Assembly: GCA_022984795.1 (NCBI GenBank) | Contig: JALIHJ010000005.1 | Location: 1-64,000, forward strand | Source of the DNA: Fabrea salina | Taxonomy: Eukaryota; Ciliophora; Heterotrichea; Heterotrichida; Fabreidae | Length of the DNA: 64,000 nt | Reading direction: 5' to 3' | Shown: piece by piece, positions 51,758-63,000 of the stretch | Position numbering within the stretch: position 1 is the first letter of the stretch | How the letters are laid out: each line of letters starts with the position of its first letter | The notes under the pieces: model-generated | What the model was told of the DNA's origin: nothing | Seen by the model: the letters and a program-made list of their open reading frames with translations, nothing else | The model's database searches: none | Position numbers and translations under genes: made by a program

Positions 51758-53254
51758 ATGAAGTGGCTTCTGTGTGTTGCGGTAGCGTTTGCTGCTACAG
51801 AAATTGAAGTTTTCAGGTTGATTCAATATGAACACGAAGGAACCTTACTGGGCTCCCAAGTTGCTTCCCTGAACTTTTTAGGAGCTCACTACCTCAACAC
51901 AAAAGAGATCCCTAGGAAAATGACCCTTATCCACATCAACGAACTTAGTCTCAGCACTTTGTCTTTTGTCCTTTCTAACAAGCCAAGTGCTTTGCTCATT
52001 ATAATCGACAAAAGTTCTCCTCCTGACAACTTGCATGAGCTAGAAACCCACTTAGGTTCTTCCACTTACCAGTTCCCCATTTACTTCGCATACCAAACAC
52101 CCAGCATCATCTCTGTTTACGAAGAACTCAAGCACATCCCCTCCGACCAAAGTTTCAACTCCGACCAGTTGTCCTTTGAACTCAAAACCAACGAAAAAAC
52201 TCCTCTCAGGTCTTTGAAACTCGAGAACCTCTATGGGTTTGTTTACGAGTACTCTGAACAGCTCCCCACTGTAGCTCTTGTGGCTTACTACGACTCCTTT
52301 TCAGTAGTGCCTGAAATGACTAAAGGCATGGACAGGAATGGCAGTGGATTAATTGCTATTCTGGAACTTGCCAAAATCTTCCACAAACTCTTTGCTCAGT
52401 CGCCTCCAGCTTTTAACCTGATGCTTTTGCTCAACTCAGCTGGCAACCTCAACTTCCAGGGCATCAAGTCTTGGCTTGACGCAGAGGACCCTGAAATCCA
52501 AAGCATTGCTCAAAACATTGTGTTTGCTCTGTGTTTAGACACAATAGGCAAGGACCAAGAACTAAACCTCCACATTTCTAGGTTCCACAAACCAGAAGAA
52601 ACTGAAGTCAAAAAGCTCTACGACTCCATGAACAAAACAGCCTCCCTAGCTAAGACTCAACTCAACTACGTCAAAAAGAAGGTCAACATGGCAGACCCCT
52701 ACATTCCTTGGCAGCATGAAAACTTCGCTAGGAAGAAAATAGTAGGAGCTACTTTTTCTCACTTGCCAAGCCCTTTCTCCAGCAACTTAGACTCTTCAAA
52801 CATCCTTGACGACACCTTTGACTCAGAAGCCTTAGAGCGCAATGTAAGGTTCCTTGCAGAGAGCTTAAGTAGGTTCCTGTACAATCTTGAAGACGATAAA
52901 CTCATTTTGTACGACAAGCAAGACTTAACTAGTCAGGAAAGCATTGAAACCTTTAAGCAGCAACTAGCTAACTTCACGAGGTTCCCCACTCAACTTGGTG
53001 TTAACTCGCCCTTCAGCAAGCTGCTTAAACAAAGCCTCAAAGAGTCTGTAGGGATGAATTTGACTTCTCAGGAGTTCCAGTTGTCAGAGTTTACTTTTTA
53101 CGACTCTAAAGTTGAAACTCTGAAAGTTTACAAGGTAAAGCCGCCAATTCTGGACTTTTATGTTTTCCTAGGGACTTTGAGTTACATTGCAATGCTTTGG
53201 GCACTTCTGAAGTTCTGTGGAAACCTTAGATTTGCCAAACAGAAAAAGAAGTAG
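51758..53254 (+). CDS. NCLN: Nicalin-like ER membrane protein
   Basis: 498 residues. A signal peptide (about 1-14) starts the protein and a C-terminal membrane segment is near 470-490 (YVFLGTLSYIAMLWALLKF). The ectodomain follows nicalin: RLIQYEHEGTLLGSQ, VALVAYYDSFSVVPEM then GMDRNGSGLIAILELAKIF, and HLPSPFSSNLDSSNILDD. The M28 aminopeptidase fold is kept while catalytic zinc ligands are lost, as in nicalin. In animals nicalin works with NOMO and TMEM147 at the ER translocon. The gene starts nine bases after the E2F stop. Confidence 0.87.
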   Translation: MKWLLCVAVAFAATEIEVFRLIQYEHEGTLLGSQVASLNFLGAHYLNTKEIPRKMTLIHINELSLSTLSFVLSNKPSALLIIIDKSSPPDNLHELETHLGSSTYQFPIYFAYQTPSIISVYEELKHIPSDQSFNSDQLSFELKTNEKTPLRSLKLENLYGFVYEYSEQLPTVALVAYYDSFSVVPEMTKGMDRNGSGLIAILELAKIFHKLFAQSPPAFNLMLLLNSAGNLNFQGIKSWLDAEDPEIQSIAQNIVFALCLDTIGKDQELNLHISRFHKPEETEVKKLYDSMNKTASLAKTQLNYVKKKVNMADPYIPWQHENFARKKIVGATFSHLPSPFSSNLDSSNILDDTFDSEALERNVRFLAESLSRFLYNLEDDKLILYDKQDLTSQESIETFKQQLANFTRFPTQLGVNSPFSKLLKQSLKESVGMNLTSQEFQLSEFTFYDSKVETLKVYKVKPPILDFYVFLGTLSYIAMLWALLKFCGNLRFAKQKKK

Positions 53255-53439
53255 TTAACTAAATAATTACTCTAGGTTTTTCTTGAATTCATAAATTCCA
53301 ATATATTTATTGAGTTTAATTACTAAGTCGCTATGGAACCAATATTCATAAATTACTTCTTTAACACAAATAAGTGCTTATGAGTTGTTTTAACTCTTGG
53401 GTACACTCCCTATTCAGTGTATCCAGTATTAGTAAATAA

Positions 53440-53928
53440 ATGAAAGACACTAGCTTTACCTGCCCTATCTCCAGTTGCTCCCACACTTTCTCGAGCAAAG
53501 CAAAATTGCAAAGACACTACAAGTCCATTCACCTCAACAGAAAGAATTTTAAGTGCGCGCACTGTGAAAAAGTTCTTTCGTCAAAGCAGAACCTTCAAGA
53601 ACATATTTATATCCATACGGGTGAAAAGCCTTATATGTGTGACGAGTACGGCTGCGGAATGAAGTTCCGTCAAGGCAGTCAGCTTTCCTCGCACAAAAGG
53701 ATCCACAGGGCTATCAAAAAACACTCAAAAAATACGGACATAACCATTCTAAAACTCACTGAATGCATGAAAGACTATGAGGAAAATCAATCCCCAAGTA
53801 CTTACGATGCAATTCAAGAAGAGACCTTAGTTACACTGCCTCCATTGGACCCCCAAAAAGCAACTACCAGTAGTCCATTGCCTCCAATCAGTCATATAGA
53901 TGAAATAACTAATTTTAGTTCAACTTAA
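53440..53928 (+). CDS. C2H2 zinc-finger protein, three fingers
   Basis: 162 residues with three C2H2 fingers: about 6-30 (C-x4-C-x12-H-x4-H), 37-57 (CAHCEKVLSSKQNLQEHIYIH) and 66-89, the last two joined by the canonical linker HTGEKPY. A Ser/Pro-rich tail ends in LPPLD and LPPIS repeats. It is likely a sequence-specific DNA-binding regulator. It resembles the two-finger gene at 26187, including the KQNL helix. A 185-base intergenic region lies upstream. Confidence 0.9.
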   Translation: MKDTSFTCPISSCSHTFSSKAKLQRHYKSIHLNRKNFKCAHCEKVLSSKQNLQEHIYIHTGEKPYMCDEYGCGMKFRQGSQLSSHKRIHRAIKKHSKNTDITILKLTECMKDYEENQSPSTYDAIQEETLVTLPPLDPQKATTSSPLPPISHIDEITNFSST

Positions 53929-53938
53929 TAAACATAAG

Positions 53939-54538
53939 TTACCTTTTAGAGTAACTGGGGTTTCCTTCATTTTTAAAAAAAGCTTCACGCGCTTTGGTTT
54001 TGCGCAAGTTTTCTTCCCTTTCCCTGGCGGCTTCTTCTTGTTTCTTCTGAAGTGCTTCGTACCTTTCCCTTCGTGCACGTTCCATTTCGTCCTTACTTAA
54101 ACTTTTTTCTGAAATCTTGCTGGAAGTTCCTAGCAACTGGCTTTTTTTGGCGTTTTCTTCTCTTTCTTTGAATTCTTTGAGTTCCTGTTCGTCTCCTTTT
54201 TTCATCAGAAAACTTTTAGGGGCTTCGGGTTGCTGCATTGCTGAAAACAACTGGAAAAGTTCCATTAAGTTGACTTGTTGTGGAGGCTGGTCAGGTGCAC
54301 TTAGTATTTGGCTGGCTTGTTGAATTTTGTTCCGGGAGGACTCAAGTTGGTTCTGGTAACTCTGGGTGAGTTGGGCAGTCTTTTGGAAGTACTCTAGTTC
54401 TTCAGGAGTGATTCTGCCCTGTTCTTCGATGAACTTTGCTAACTCCAAAAGACCGTTTGGAGAAACTTCGCTAGGAAGGAACCCTTCGTATTGGTTTTCT
54501 GAATGTTCTGATTTAGTTTCTTTAGTTTCTTCAGACAT
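53939..54538 (-). CDS. Hypothetical charged helical protein
   Basis: 199 residues. The first half has a mixed segment (about 24-75, SEVSPNGLLELAKFIEEQGR then ITPEELEYFQKTAQLTQSYQ) that looks structured; the rest is a Lys/Glu/Arg-rich helix (about 130-190). No domain recognised. It is 10 bases from the convergent zinc-finger gene. A nuclear role would fit its composition but is a guess. Confidence 0.6.
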   Translation of the reverse strand: MSEETKETKSEHSENQYEGFLPSEVSPNGLLELAKFIEEQGRITPEELEYFQKTAQLTQSYQNQLESSRNKIQQASQILSAPDQPPQQVNLMELFQLFSAMQQPEAPKSFLMKKGDEQELKEFKEREENAKKSQLLGTSSKISEKSLSKDEMERARRERYEALQKKQEEAAREREENLRKTKAREAFFKNEGNPSYSKR

Positions 54539-54564
54539 ATTACAATTACTAATACTGATCTGAG

Positions 54565-55041
54565 TTAATTATCAACAAGCTTCCACCACTTTTTTGTTTC
54601 TTCTTTTTTGAGAGTAATGACTACTTTGTTACGCCTCACCTTAAACTTGCTTTCCTCGGGCAAAATAGGATTGGCTAGTTTCTTGAGGTGTAACTTATAG
54701 TGGGTGGTTTCATTAGGAGTGTACGCGAATTCGAAAGATCTAGAATCAAACTCACAAGAAACAGCTTCGGCCAGAAGGGGTTCTGGAAGTTTCACGCACA
54801 CTGAAATAGTTTCGTCTTCGTCAGACCAGTAGTAACTGGGAGTTTCTGTTTTGGGTCCTCGAGCGTTTTGGGGATTTTGGCGGCCTAGTAATTGAGGAGG
54901 TCCTCCTGTAACGATGCCTTCGCCTCTCAGTACTTTTGCGCTGTCTAAGTCAGAAGTGGACCGGGGCGCGTGTGCGTAGTAATAAGAGTGCTCTCCTTTC
55001 CTTTTGATAGAGTCTAAAAGCGCATTTTCGCTTTCAACCAT
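54565..55041 (-). CDS. CS-domain protein (CacyBP/p23-like fold)
   Basis: 158 residues. A CS domain is at about 70-155: the sheet begins YYWSDEDETISVCVKLPE, continues SCEFDSRSFEFAYT and ends FKVRRNKVVITLKKEETKKW. The closing Lys-Lys-x-x-x-x-W pattern is seen in calcyclin-binding protein. CS domains act as co-chaperones for Hsp90 or as adaptors of SCF-type ubiquitin ligases. The first 60 residues are disordered. It lies 35 bases from the RPB2 stop. Confidence 0.75.
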   Translation of the reverse strand: MVESENALLDSIKRKGEHSYYYAHAPRSTSDLDSAKVLRGEGIVTGGPPQLLGRQNPQNARGPKTETPSYYWSDEDETISVCVKLPEPLLAEAVSCEFDSRSFEFAYTPNETTHYKLHLKKLANPILPEESKFKVRRNKVVITLKKEETKKWWKLVDN

Positions 55042-55076
55042 AGTTCGAGAAATTATTATAATGGAGTTAAAGGCAG

Positions 55077-58000
55077 TTAGCTTACTGAAGTGTGGAGTTT
55101 AGGCGCTATGTGCATGGCCATCAGTTCCTGGAACAAAAGTTTGCAGGCATAAGGAATGAACACCTGTGAAATGCTGGTCTTTTTGTTTTTGCAATTTCTG
55201 CACTCAAAAGTGTTCTTTTCTAGGTTCGCTATTGCAAAAAGACCACAGTTTTCACACACATGGACTCTGTAAGCGTCTGAAGTGTCGAAAAGCCTTTCTT
55301 TGAGGAACCTAGCTGACCCGTGCGAAATCATGCAGTCTCTTTCCATCTCTCCGAACCTAAGTCCTCCGTCGCGACTTCGCCCTTCAGTGGGTTGTCTAGT
55401 GAGTGTTTGCACTTGGCCTCGCGCCCTTGAGTGGATCTTGTCGTCCACCATGTGCTTGAGTCTTTGGTAGTATGTTGGCCCCAAAAAGATCTGCGACCCT
55501 AGTTTGCTGCCTGTGTGTCCGTTGTACATCACTTCGTTTCCGTGCATTTGGTATCCTAGAGCGTGCAGGTCCTTTGAGATCTCTTCCACGGTCACGTCTT
55601 GGAAAGGAGTGCCATCGCCTTCTTCTCCTCTCAAACAAGCCACTTTCGAGGCCAAGCATTCTATCAAGTGCCCAATAGTCATGCGTGAAGGGATAGCGTG
55701 CGGGTTCACTATGATGTCTGGAGTCACTCCTTCGTGGGTGAAGGGCAGGTCTTCTTGTCTGAAGGTTTGGCCAATGGTTCCCTTCTGTCCGTGTCTCGAA
55801 GCGAACTTATCTCCAATTTGAGGAACTCTAATGGACCGCATTCTGATTTTAGTGAACTTGTGACCCTGGTTGTCAACAGTCAAAAGCACAGAGTCTATAA
55901 TTCCAGACTCAGTGGCTCTGAGTGGAATTGAAACATCTTTCCTCGTTTGCCTTATTGACTCGTCGCTTATCTTAAGTGCAGCAGTTTTTCCAATTATAAT
56001 GTCTTCGCCTGAAACTCTTTGGCCAGGCACAATTAAGCCGTCTTCATCAAGCTTGTCGTAGCACCCGTGCCTCATTCCAGTAGTTGTTTCTGGTTTTGGC
56101 CGGTGGAACTCTTCGTCGGCGTCGTTGGTTGTTTTAGCTTCGTTTTCGTAGGTCCTGTAAAACACTGACCTAAAAAGGCCTCTTTCTACAGCTGACTGGT
56201 TTATGATAATGGAGTCTTCTTGGTTGTAGCCTGTGTAGCAAGCCACTGCTACTATGGCATTGCACCCACTAGGAAGCTCTTTGAAGTACATAAACTCCAT
56301 AGCCCTAGTCATAACTAAAGGTTTCTGTGGGTAGTAAAGCACATGGGCTAAGGTGTCCATGCGCAGTTGGTAGTTGCTGGTGTAAACTCCCATGGCTTGC
56401 TTGCCCATAGCGCTTTGGTAAGTGTTTCTGGGACTTTGGTTATGATCTGGAAAAGGAATTATAGAAGCACAGACCCCCAAAATCATAGAAGGGTGGATTT
56501 CACAATGTGTGTATTCGTAGTGGTCGGATTTCAGGTGGAGGTCTTTCATAGTCATAGCTATCATAGACGTTTCTTCTTCTTCAGTGTCCAAAAACTCTAT
56601 GAGTCCGCTTTCCAAACACATGTCGAAACTTAGGTGGTTGGGGTGGTCTTTGGGCTTTTTCATTAACTCAACGTGCTGTTTGGTCATTTTAAGTCTGTTG
56701 TTTTCCACAATGAAAAGTGGACGCTGGACTCTTCCTGAGTCGGAGTAGAGTCTGATTTCTTTGTTAGGAATGTCCCTTACAATGCTTACTTGGCTAGGAA
56801 TCATTCCTTGTCTTCTGCAGTTAACTAAAGTCTTCACTAGGTACTCTGCGTCTCCGTGTATGCCTATCCAAGCTCCGTTGAAAAACACCTTTGTTCTGTC
56901 GTGTATGTTTTTTACACTGAGTTCGACTAAGTTTTCTGTGTTAAGTTCCTCAAGCATTCTTTGGAGTTGTGAGGAGTTGGAGCTTACTGAGATGTGGGCC
57001 ATCAAGGTTAAGTTCTTAACTAGTCCGCACGCCTGGCCCTCAGGAGTCTCTGCAGGACAAATCATTCCCCAGTGAGTGTTGTGGAGTTGTCTGGGTTTTG
57101 TTAGTTTTCCTTGTTTTTGCAAAGGCGTGTTGAGCCTTCTTAAGTGGGACAAAGAAGAAGCAAAGGTAAGTCTACTAAGTACCTGACTCACTCCGGTTTT
57201 GGCCACAGCTCCACTCTTGTCAGTGCCCCAGTTTCCAGTAGCTAAGGCGTACCTAAGTCCGTTGGTGATGATTTGTTCTTTGAAAGCTGCCACTAAGTTG
57301 ATGTCGTGCTGGGAGTCCACTTGCTTTTTCATGATTTCTTGGGCTGTTTTAGTGAACCTTCGAAACAGTTGTCTGAACAAACCAGCTAGCAAGGACCCTG
57401 CTAAGTCAAGCCTTTTTTTTCCGTAGTGGTCTCTGTCGTCTTCATTGACTCTTCCTAGAGCAGCGTTGCACAGTCTGTGGACCATGTACCCTACGAAAAA
57501 GGCCTTTTTGGTTTCGTACTCAGAAGAAACACTGACGTGGGGCAGCATTTCTTTTTGGAGAAGGTCTTTGGCGTACAGGATTCTTTGTTCTTGCGAGATG
57601 CCGACACTAGTGCCTCTTCTGCCTATGAAGTCCAAAGCAGCGTCCTGACTGGGGATCACAAAGGCTTCTTCAAGAGAGGGTCTGAGTAGTTCCATCATCC
57701 TTACATCGGCTGAGTCATAGCAAATGTGACTAATAATGTCCCTGTCTGCCACAAAGCCCATAGCTCTGAAAAGCACTACTACAGGGATGTCTGACTTTAT
57801 GTAGGGCAAAGTAGCCCTTATGACTTGTTCGTGAGCTCCTTTGCTTCCAGGTTTGTTCATGAGTTTGATTGAAAAAGGAGAAGGGACTTTGTTGGAGGTT
57901 TCGCTTTGGGAGCGGATTTCTGCTATCCAGGAAAACTTGGAGGGTTGTTTTTTGTGGAACACGTAAACGAAGTTGTTGGCCATTTTCTCCTGGGCTACCA

Positions 58001-58559
58001 AAACCTTTTCTTTGCCGTTGATGATGAAGTACCCGCCTTGGTCGAAAACGCACTCTTTGAAGTTGATTCTTTCCTTTTCAGTTTTGCCGTGCAGAGCACA
58101 GAAGTTAGAACGCACCATAATAGGAATTCTTCCTATGAAAACTCCTTGTTCTTCTTCTTCGTTCTTAACTACTTCTGTGCCGGTTTCGTGGTTAGTAACT
58201 ATGTCTTGTTTCTGGACGTCCAGCAAAAGGTTAGACGCGTAGGTCAAGTTCCGCATCCGGGCTTCGTGCGGAAAGATCAGGTTTGTGCTTCCGTCTTGTT
58301 CCCTCAGCACGGGCTGTGCTCCTAAAGTTGCCTGTTTGAAGCCAATCACGTACTTGAGCTCTTCGCGTTGGCGCTCTCCAGGGCGGTACTGTCTCTCTGG
58401 AATGATGGTGATTTCTGCTGAGTCCTCAATGATTTCTTGGATTGTGTGGTAAATGAAGTGGTTGAACGAAGACAACTGCTGGGACACCAAACCGTTTTCT
58501 TTAAAGTACTCGGATATCACTACCCATGCGTCTTCCTGGCTTATTTCTTCGTCTTCCAT
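55077..58559 (-). CDS. RPB2: RNA polymerase II second-largest subunit (RPB2)
   Basis: 1160 residues, near the usual 1170. Start: [20 protein letters not shown]. Catalytic blocks: [40 protein letters not shown], and a block ending [15 protein letters not shown]. The C-terminal zinc site is present ([15 protein letters not shown] and CRNCKN). The set of phrases is that of RPB2 rather than RPA2 or RPC2. With RPB12 at 35934 this chromosome carries two polymerase subunits. Transcription by polymerase II depends on it. The frame is unbroken for 3.5 kb. Confidence 0.97.
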   Translation of the reverse strand: MEDEEISQEDAWVVISEYFKENGLVSQQLSSFNHFIYHTIQEIIEDSAEITIIPERQYRPGERQREELKYVIGFKQATLGAQPVLREQDGSTNLIFPHEARMRNLTYASNLLLDVQKQDIVTNHETGTEVVKNEEEEQGVFIGRIPIMVRSNFCALHGKTEKERINFKECVFDQGGYFIINGKEKVLVAQEKMANNFVYVFHKKQPSKFSWIAEIRSQSETSNKVPSPFSIKLMNKPGSKGAHEQVIRATLPYIKSDIPVVVLFRAMGFVADRDIISHICYDSADVRMMELLRPSLEEAFVIPSQDAALDFIGRRGTSVGISQEQRILYAKDLLQKEMLPHVSVSSEYETKKAFFVGYMVHRLCNAALGRVNEDDRDHYGKKRLDLAGSLLAGLFRQLFRRFTKTAQEIMKKQVDSQHDINLVAAFKEQIITNGLRYALATGNWGTDKSGAVAKTGVSQVLSRLTFASSLSHLRRLNTPLQKQGKLTKPRQLHNTHWGMICPAETPEGQACGLVKNLTLMAHISVSSNSSQLQRMLEELNTENLVELSVKNIHDRTKVFFNGAWIGIHGDAEYLVKTLVNCRRQGMIPSQVSIVRDIPNKEIRLYSDSGRVQRPLFIVENNRLKMTKQHVELMKKPKDHPNHLSFDMCLESGLIEFLDTEEEETSMIAMTMKDLHLKSDHYEYTHCEIHPSMILGVCASIIPFPDHNQSPRNTYQSAMGKQAMGVYTSNYQLRMDTLAHVLYYPQKPLVMTRAMEFMYFKELPSGCNAIVAVACYTGYNQEDSIIINQSAVERGLFRSVFYRTYENEAKTTNDADEEFHRPKPETTTGMRHGCYDKLDEDGLIVPGQRVSGEDIIIGKTAALKISDESIRQTRKDVSIPLRATESGIIDSVLLTVDNQGHKFTKIRMRSIRVPQIGDKFASRHGQKGTIGQTFRQEDLPFTHEGVTPDIIVNPHAIPSRMTIGHLIECLASKVACLRGEEGDGTPFQDVTVEEISKDLHALGYQMHGNEVMYNGHTGSKLGSQIFLGPTYYQRLKHMVDDKIHSRARGQVQTLTRQPTEGRSRDGGLRFGEMERDCMISHGSARFLKERLFDTSDAYRVHVCENCGLFAIANLEKNTFECRNCKNKKTSISQVFIPYACKLLFQELMAMHIAPKLHTSVS

Positions 58560-58572
58560 TTATAAGATACAA

Positions 58573-58914
58573 TTAACTTGCTTGCTTTACTTTATGTAAG
58601 TTCTGCACAATCGAGTCAAAAACTTCTTTGTTCTTGCTAGTGAGAGCTGCAATGATGAACATGGGCTTTCGAAGTCCTAGTTGCTGGATAACAGCTCTAG
58701 CCAAGGCTTCAAGCCACTCCTCCCTTTCGCCGAACTTGGTTTGCACTGAGTAAATGTGTTGTTCTGGAGGGTCTTCGGGGTTGTCTACGCTTGCGTGTAT
58801 AAAAGTCCCTAGTTTCTTCAAGTGCTGAATGAAAAGTATGGATGCGTTTTCGTACTCGCAGTAGTGCAGAGTCAAAGGAGGACTGACTTCCAATGTTACT
58901 GAAGTTAAACTCAT
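58573..58914 (-). CDS. Proteasome assembly chaperone 3-like (PSMG3)
   Basis: 113 residues from the ATG at 58914 (MSLTSVTLEVSPPL), which overlaps the BBS5 stop by one base; the longer frame upstream would read into BBS5. The pattern is a strand and helix fold with ILFIQHLKKLGTFIHASVDN, then FGEREEWLEALARAVIQQLG and MFIIAALTSKNKEVFDSIVQ. This is close to PAC3/PSMG3, where a VVTQFGKMGTLVSL-type strand leads to a helix and a second sheet. PAC3 helps build the alpha ring of the 20S proteasome. The similarity is by pattern only. Confidence 0.5.
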   Translation of the reverse strand: MSLTSVTLEVSPPLTLHYCEYENASILFIQHLKKLGTFIHASVDNPEDPPEQHIYSVQTKFGEREEWLEALARAVIQQLGLRKPMFIIAALTSKNKEVFDSIVQNLHKVKQAS

Positions 58915-59993
58915 TATATTATACGCCATAGCTGTTCAATTGATATGTTCTCAGGTGTCTGCTCAATGGCAAGTCCTAGTTCTTCTGAAAACACTATGTC
59001 TTGTTCTCCAGAAGCCTCACTTACGAAGTAAGCTGCTGCTGCGTTGCTCTGTCCAGCAAACTGGGGTTCAACTATTTCAATGTCGTCAAAAACTCTTTCT
59101 TGCTTGACTTGTTCTACAGGAGGTTGCACTTCTTGAACAGCAACTTGGACACCTAGTAGAGGGTTTTCAATGGCAAGTCTGAAGATTGACATGAGTTCGT
59201 TAAACAATTCGTCTAAGTTGTTGGTTCGGAAGCCTAAGGCGTAATGACCGTTTACTCGAGTGGTTTCAACCATCAGTACCTGTGAGTCTCTTTTTTTCAG
59301 AGACTTTATTTGTATGTGAGGAAGAGAAATGTTAAAGCTCTCAGACACATTGGCAAACCAAGCCACTCTCACGTTAGTTATGAAAAAGGTCCCTAAGTTG
59401 CCGTGGTCTGAGGTGACGTTCCAGACTTCAAGCTGCTTATAGTACACTTGTTCTCCCGGCAGAAGTATTAAGTCCTTTTCCTGGATGATTGCTCCTCTGA
59501 TTTTAAAGTCTCTGAAGAGTTTAGAAGTGTCGTAGCTCCTCAAAGTAGACTGGAAAGAAGTAAAGAGTCTAGGCGAGTTTTCAGAAAGCGAAGTAAAAAT
59601 GAACTCGTACCTAACTTCCCTGAACCTTGTCCTTAGGTAAAGGGCTTGGGCCTTTCCTCTGAGTTGCGACTTTGTTTGCTTGATGTTGATGTTTGTGATG
59701 CAATCGTATCCAATGCTTAAGTTGACCTTTGGGCTTTTTTCAGAGTGCCAAATGATTCTTAGGTTAGAAATAAGCAGTATTCCTTTCATTCCGTTGTTTC
59801 CTTTGGTGTCTTCAACTCCGTTTATAAAGTCAACAACTTGTTCTCCTTTCCTTAAGCCTAGTTGGATTGGCTGCACGTCAAACCTAATTTCTTTGTTCTG
59901 CCAGACAGTTAAAGCGTCTTCGTTAAGCTTCTTGAACTTCTTGTTCATCTCTTTAGTGAGTTTTTTGGTTGCTTCAGAAACTACCTTAGACAT
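58914..59993 (-). CDS. BBS5: BBS5, BBSome subunit
   Basis: 359 residues. Two PH-like domains. The first (about 30-170) has DFINGVEDTKGNNGMKGILL, then ISNLRIIWHSEKSPKVNLSI, almost word for word as in animal BBS5. The second (about 175-280) has LGTFFITNVRVAWFANVSES. The last 75 residues are an acidic extension. BBS5 binds phosphoinositides and belongs to the BBSome, which moves membrane proteins in and out of cilia. ARL3 at 10655 serves the same organelle. Its TAA shares one base with the next ATG. Confidence 0.96.
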   Translation of the reverse strand: MSKVVSEATKKLTKEMNKKFKKLNEDALTVWQNKEIRFDVQPIQLGLRKGEQVVDFINGVEDTKGNNGMKGILLISNLRIIWHSEKSPKVNLSIGYDCITNINIKQTKSQLRGKAQALYLRTRFREVRYEFIFTSLSENSPRLFTSFQSTLRSYDTSKLFRDFKIRGAIIQEKDLILLPGEQVYYKQLEVWNVTSDHGNLGTFFITNVRVAWFANVSESFNISLPHIQIKSLKKRDSQVLMVETTRVNGHYALGFRTNNLDELFNELMSIFRLAIENPLLGVQVAVQEVQPPVEQVKQERVFDDIEIVEPQFAGQSNAAAAYFVSEASGEQDIVFSEELGLAIEQTPENISIEQLWRII

Positions 59994-60006
59994 ATTATGA
60001 GTAAAG

Positions 60007-63000
60007 TTAACTACTTAATTCTTCTTCCCAACTCACAAGTTTCCGAAGGGCTTCGCAAAACTCAGTAATGCTTTGTGCTTCACTTGCTCCTTTAGTGTAT
60101 GAAAACTCCACTGTTTCTTCTTTTGTTTCGTGCTTCAAGTTGTTTGCTTCCAAAAACTTAGTAAATTCTTCGTGTCCAGACACCTTAGGCAAACTTGCAG
60201 AAGCCTTTAGCAAAAGTCCAGTTCCAAGACAAAGCAAGTCTGAACTTAAATTTCCGAACTTTTCATCAAAGGCTACTTGTAACTTAGACTCCACCAAAGA
60301 CAAGTTGTGCAGTAAAACTTCACTTGCTGACACTAAAGAACTTCCTGAGACTTTGATCGTTAGGTGCTCTTTGAAGTTAACCCAAACACTTAAGTCTTCT
60401 TTAGTCACCACTCCTGTGAGGTTCGGCCAGTTGTTGTTCCAAGGCTGGTCAGGTTTAGGAGGGACGGTTCCTTCTTGCAACTTAGTTTCGTAGTCTTGGA
60501 CTTCAGAAAGCGAAGTACACTCAGACTCAAAGACCTCTTCTAGTTTTTGTTGGATTTCAAAAGCTTGTTTGGAAGTGAGGTAGGGAGTAAAAGTATACTC
60601 TGCTAAGTTTCTGAAACCAAACAAACTGAAACTTTTTATAAATTTACACTCTGAGTCTGGTTCGACTAGTTCTGGAAGGCTAAGGTCTTTTTGGTAGCTA
60701 GGGTTAGGCACAAAACCTTCAAGTAACTCGGAGTAGGTTCTGAAGCTTGACTCTGAAAGTCCTACAAAGCCTAACTGACTAGGTGTCAAGTGGTTGCACA
60801 GAGTAAAGTTTTCTTGGGTTTTTTGAGCACAAAACTTGTTCCAGTTATCTGGTTGCAGAACCTCTGCAATCTTAGAGTTCTCTAAAGAGGGCACTTCTTG
60901 GCACTCAAGTAACTGCTCCCACTCAATTAAACTCAGAACTGAACTACTGAAGTTCTTAGCGACTTCTTCTGGAGACTTTCCTAAGTTTATTTTTGAGTTA
61001 ACTTCTAGTTGGTCTTTTTCCACTGAGCAGTCTAAAGAGTGCTCTTCTAAAAATGCTTGCAAGTCCTGTTTAACTACTTTCGGCAAATGGAGTCTAGCGT
61101 GCAAGCTTAAACCGTTACCTGTGTTTTTAAGCACCGAGTTCAAATACCCAAACTCTTCATCAAAAGCTATTTGAAGGTTTTTTTCAAGTTCCTCACACAC
61201 AGAGTAAGCTTTATCCCAGGCACTCTGCAATTCGTCAGGTTCCCCAGTTACGTTAACTTCAATGTGCTCTTTGGTGTTTACACCTATTAAATTTTTGGTT
61301 GAGTAGTTCACGTACATGCCTCTTCCTTTAGGCCAAGAAAACTGGTGCAAACTGTAGTCTTTTCCTCCAGGTTGTATTTTGAGTTTGAATTTTTCAGAAA
61401 ACTTGTCCATGTCTTCTTTAGTTAAGTTTGCTAAGTCAATAAAGTCCCCAAAGTTCTTAAGAGTTCCTGAAACTTTTTGCTGAACCTCGTTTAGCTCTTC
61501 TTCGTCCATACTTACTAAAGTTTTGCCTTTCAAGCTCCTAAGGACCTGCACATTCCAGTTCTTCAAGTATACAGCTGTGTGCTGTGCAAACTCAAAAGCA
61601 GGTTTGTTTCCCCTTATAAAAGAAGAAGCCCCATTTAAGCTTGCTAGGGTCTTTTCAAACAAAGGCTTGAAAGCAGAGTAGCACTCTTCGTCCCTCGCAA
61701 CCAGTCCTGTTGCAGACTCAAAGTCAAAGCAATCAGTTAAAGAGTTTCCGTAAGAAGTTGACACTGAACTTAGTTGGTTCCAAATCTCCTCAGAAAGGTG
61801 TTGTTGAGTGTAGGTGTCAGGAGGCAGTTCAGGCATTTGGGTTTGTGCTTCGTCTTGGTCTGGCTCTCCTTGCAACGTTTTTTCCTTCTTAAGGAGTTCC
61901 TGGACTAGACGCGACATTTGGTTTGCAAGTTCGATTTCGTTGACTCCGAGTTTTTTGATGTTGAATACGTCAACTACTCCTTCGGCTACTTTTAAGTAAG
62001 AAGCGTTGAAAGTAGATAAAAGCTGAGTGAATTCTGGAGTTCTGCAGAGTTCAGGCAAGTGCACACGAAATGTTATTTTCATAGAAGTTCCTAAGTTGGC
62101 AGGGCTGGCTGTTAAGTAGCCTAAACTGTCGTGGTTTGAAAAGGCAGTGTGGTTTTCGAGTTTGGAAGCTGCACTTACTACTTGTTTCCAGACCTTCTGG
62201 ATGTCTGCGCTTTTTTCAAAGGAGTAAATCTTAAGGTGGTCTTCTTGGTTCACGTTCACGTAGACTCCTTCGCTCTGAAAGATGCCTCTGTTTCTAGGCC
62301 AGTCTTCAAGGGCTTTTGTGCTTTTGAGCAGTGGGTCAGTGTTGTTGAAGGAATCAAACACAAGTTCCAAGGCTGCAAACTGATCTTCTTCAGCCCTTGG
62401 AATGTAACTCCCGCCTAAGTTGACGTTTAGAACCTCCAAGGCTTTTTTTTCCACTCGTTCGCGTTCTTGCGAGTTAAGGTTCACAGGGAAAGGAAAACCT
62501 TCGAAGTTCCTGGAAACCCGAATTCTGACAGCTTCGATGTACTTGCCTTTAGGGTCTAAGTTCTCTTGCGAAAAGCCTTCAATTTCCAGTCGACTTCTGT
62601 GCCTGTTGGCTTTTGACCAGTTGTGCATCTCTTCTGCAATTGGGACAAACAGCCCTTCGAAAAGACCGTAAGCTTCGTCGTCTGTAGCGTAAACCCCAAT
62701 GGTAGTTTCTGGGTTCTCAATTCCAGCACGTATACAGGTGAGGAAGTCTCCGTGTAGTTTAGTACGCTTGTCGTTGAGCCGGTCCCACAAGTCCCGAGTC
62801 AAGAACCTTTTCAGGTAAGAGTTGCAAGTGTCAGGGAAGGTGGGGAACTTAATCAAAGGCTTGGCTTGGGGCAACTGGCCTTGAACTGTTATTCCGTTTT
62901 GGCTGAGTTCCTCTGCACTGCACAGTCCGGCCAAGTACTTAATCATAAAAATCACAGGTGCAGGGTCTTTTGCGTGCACTAAAGCATTTAGCATTTCGCC

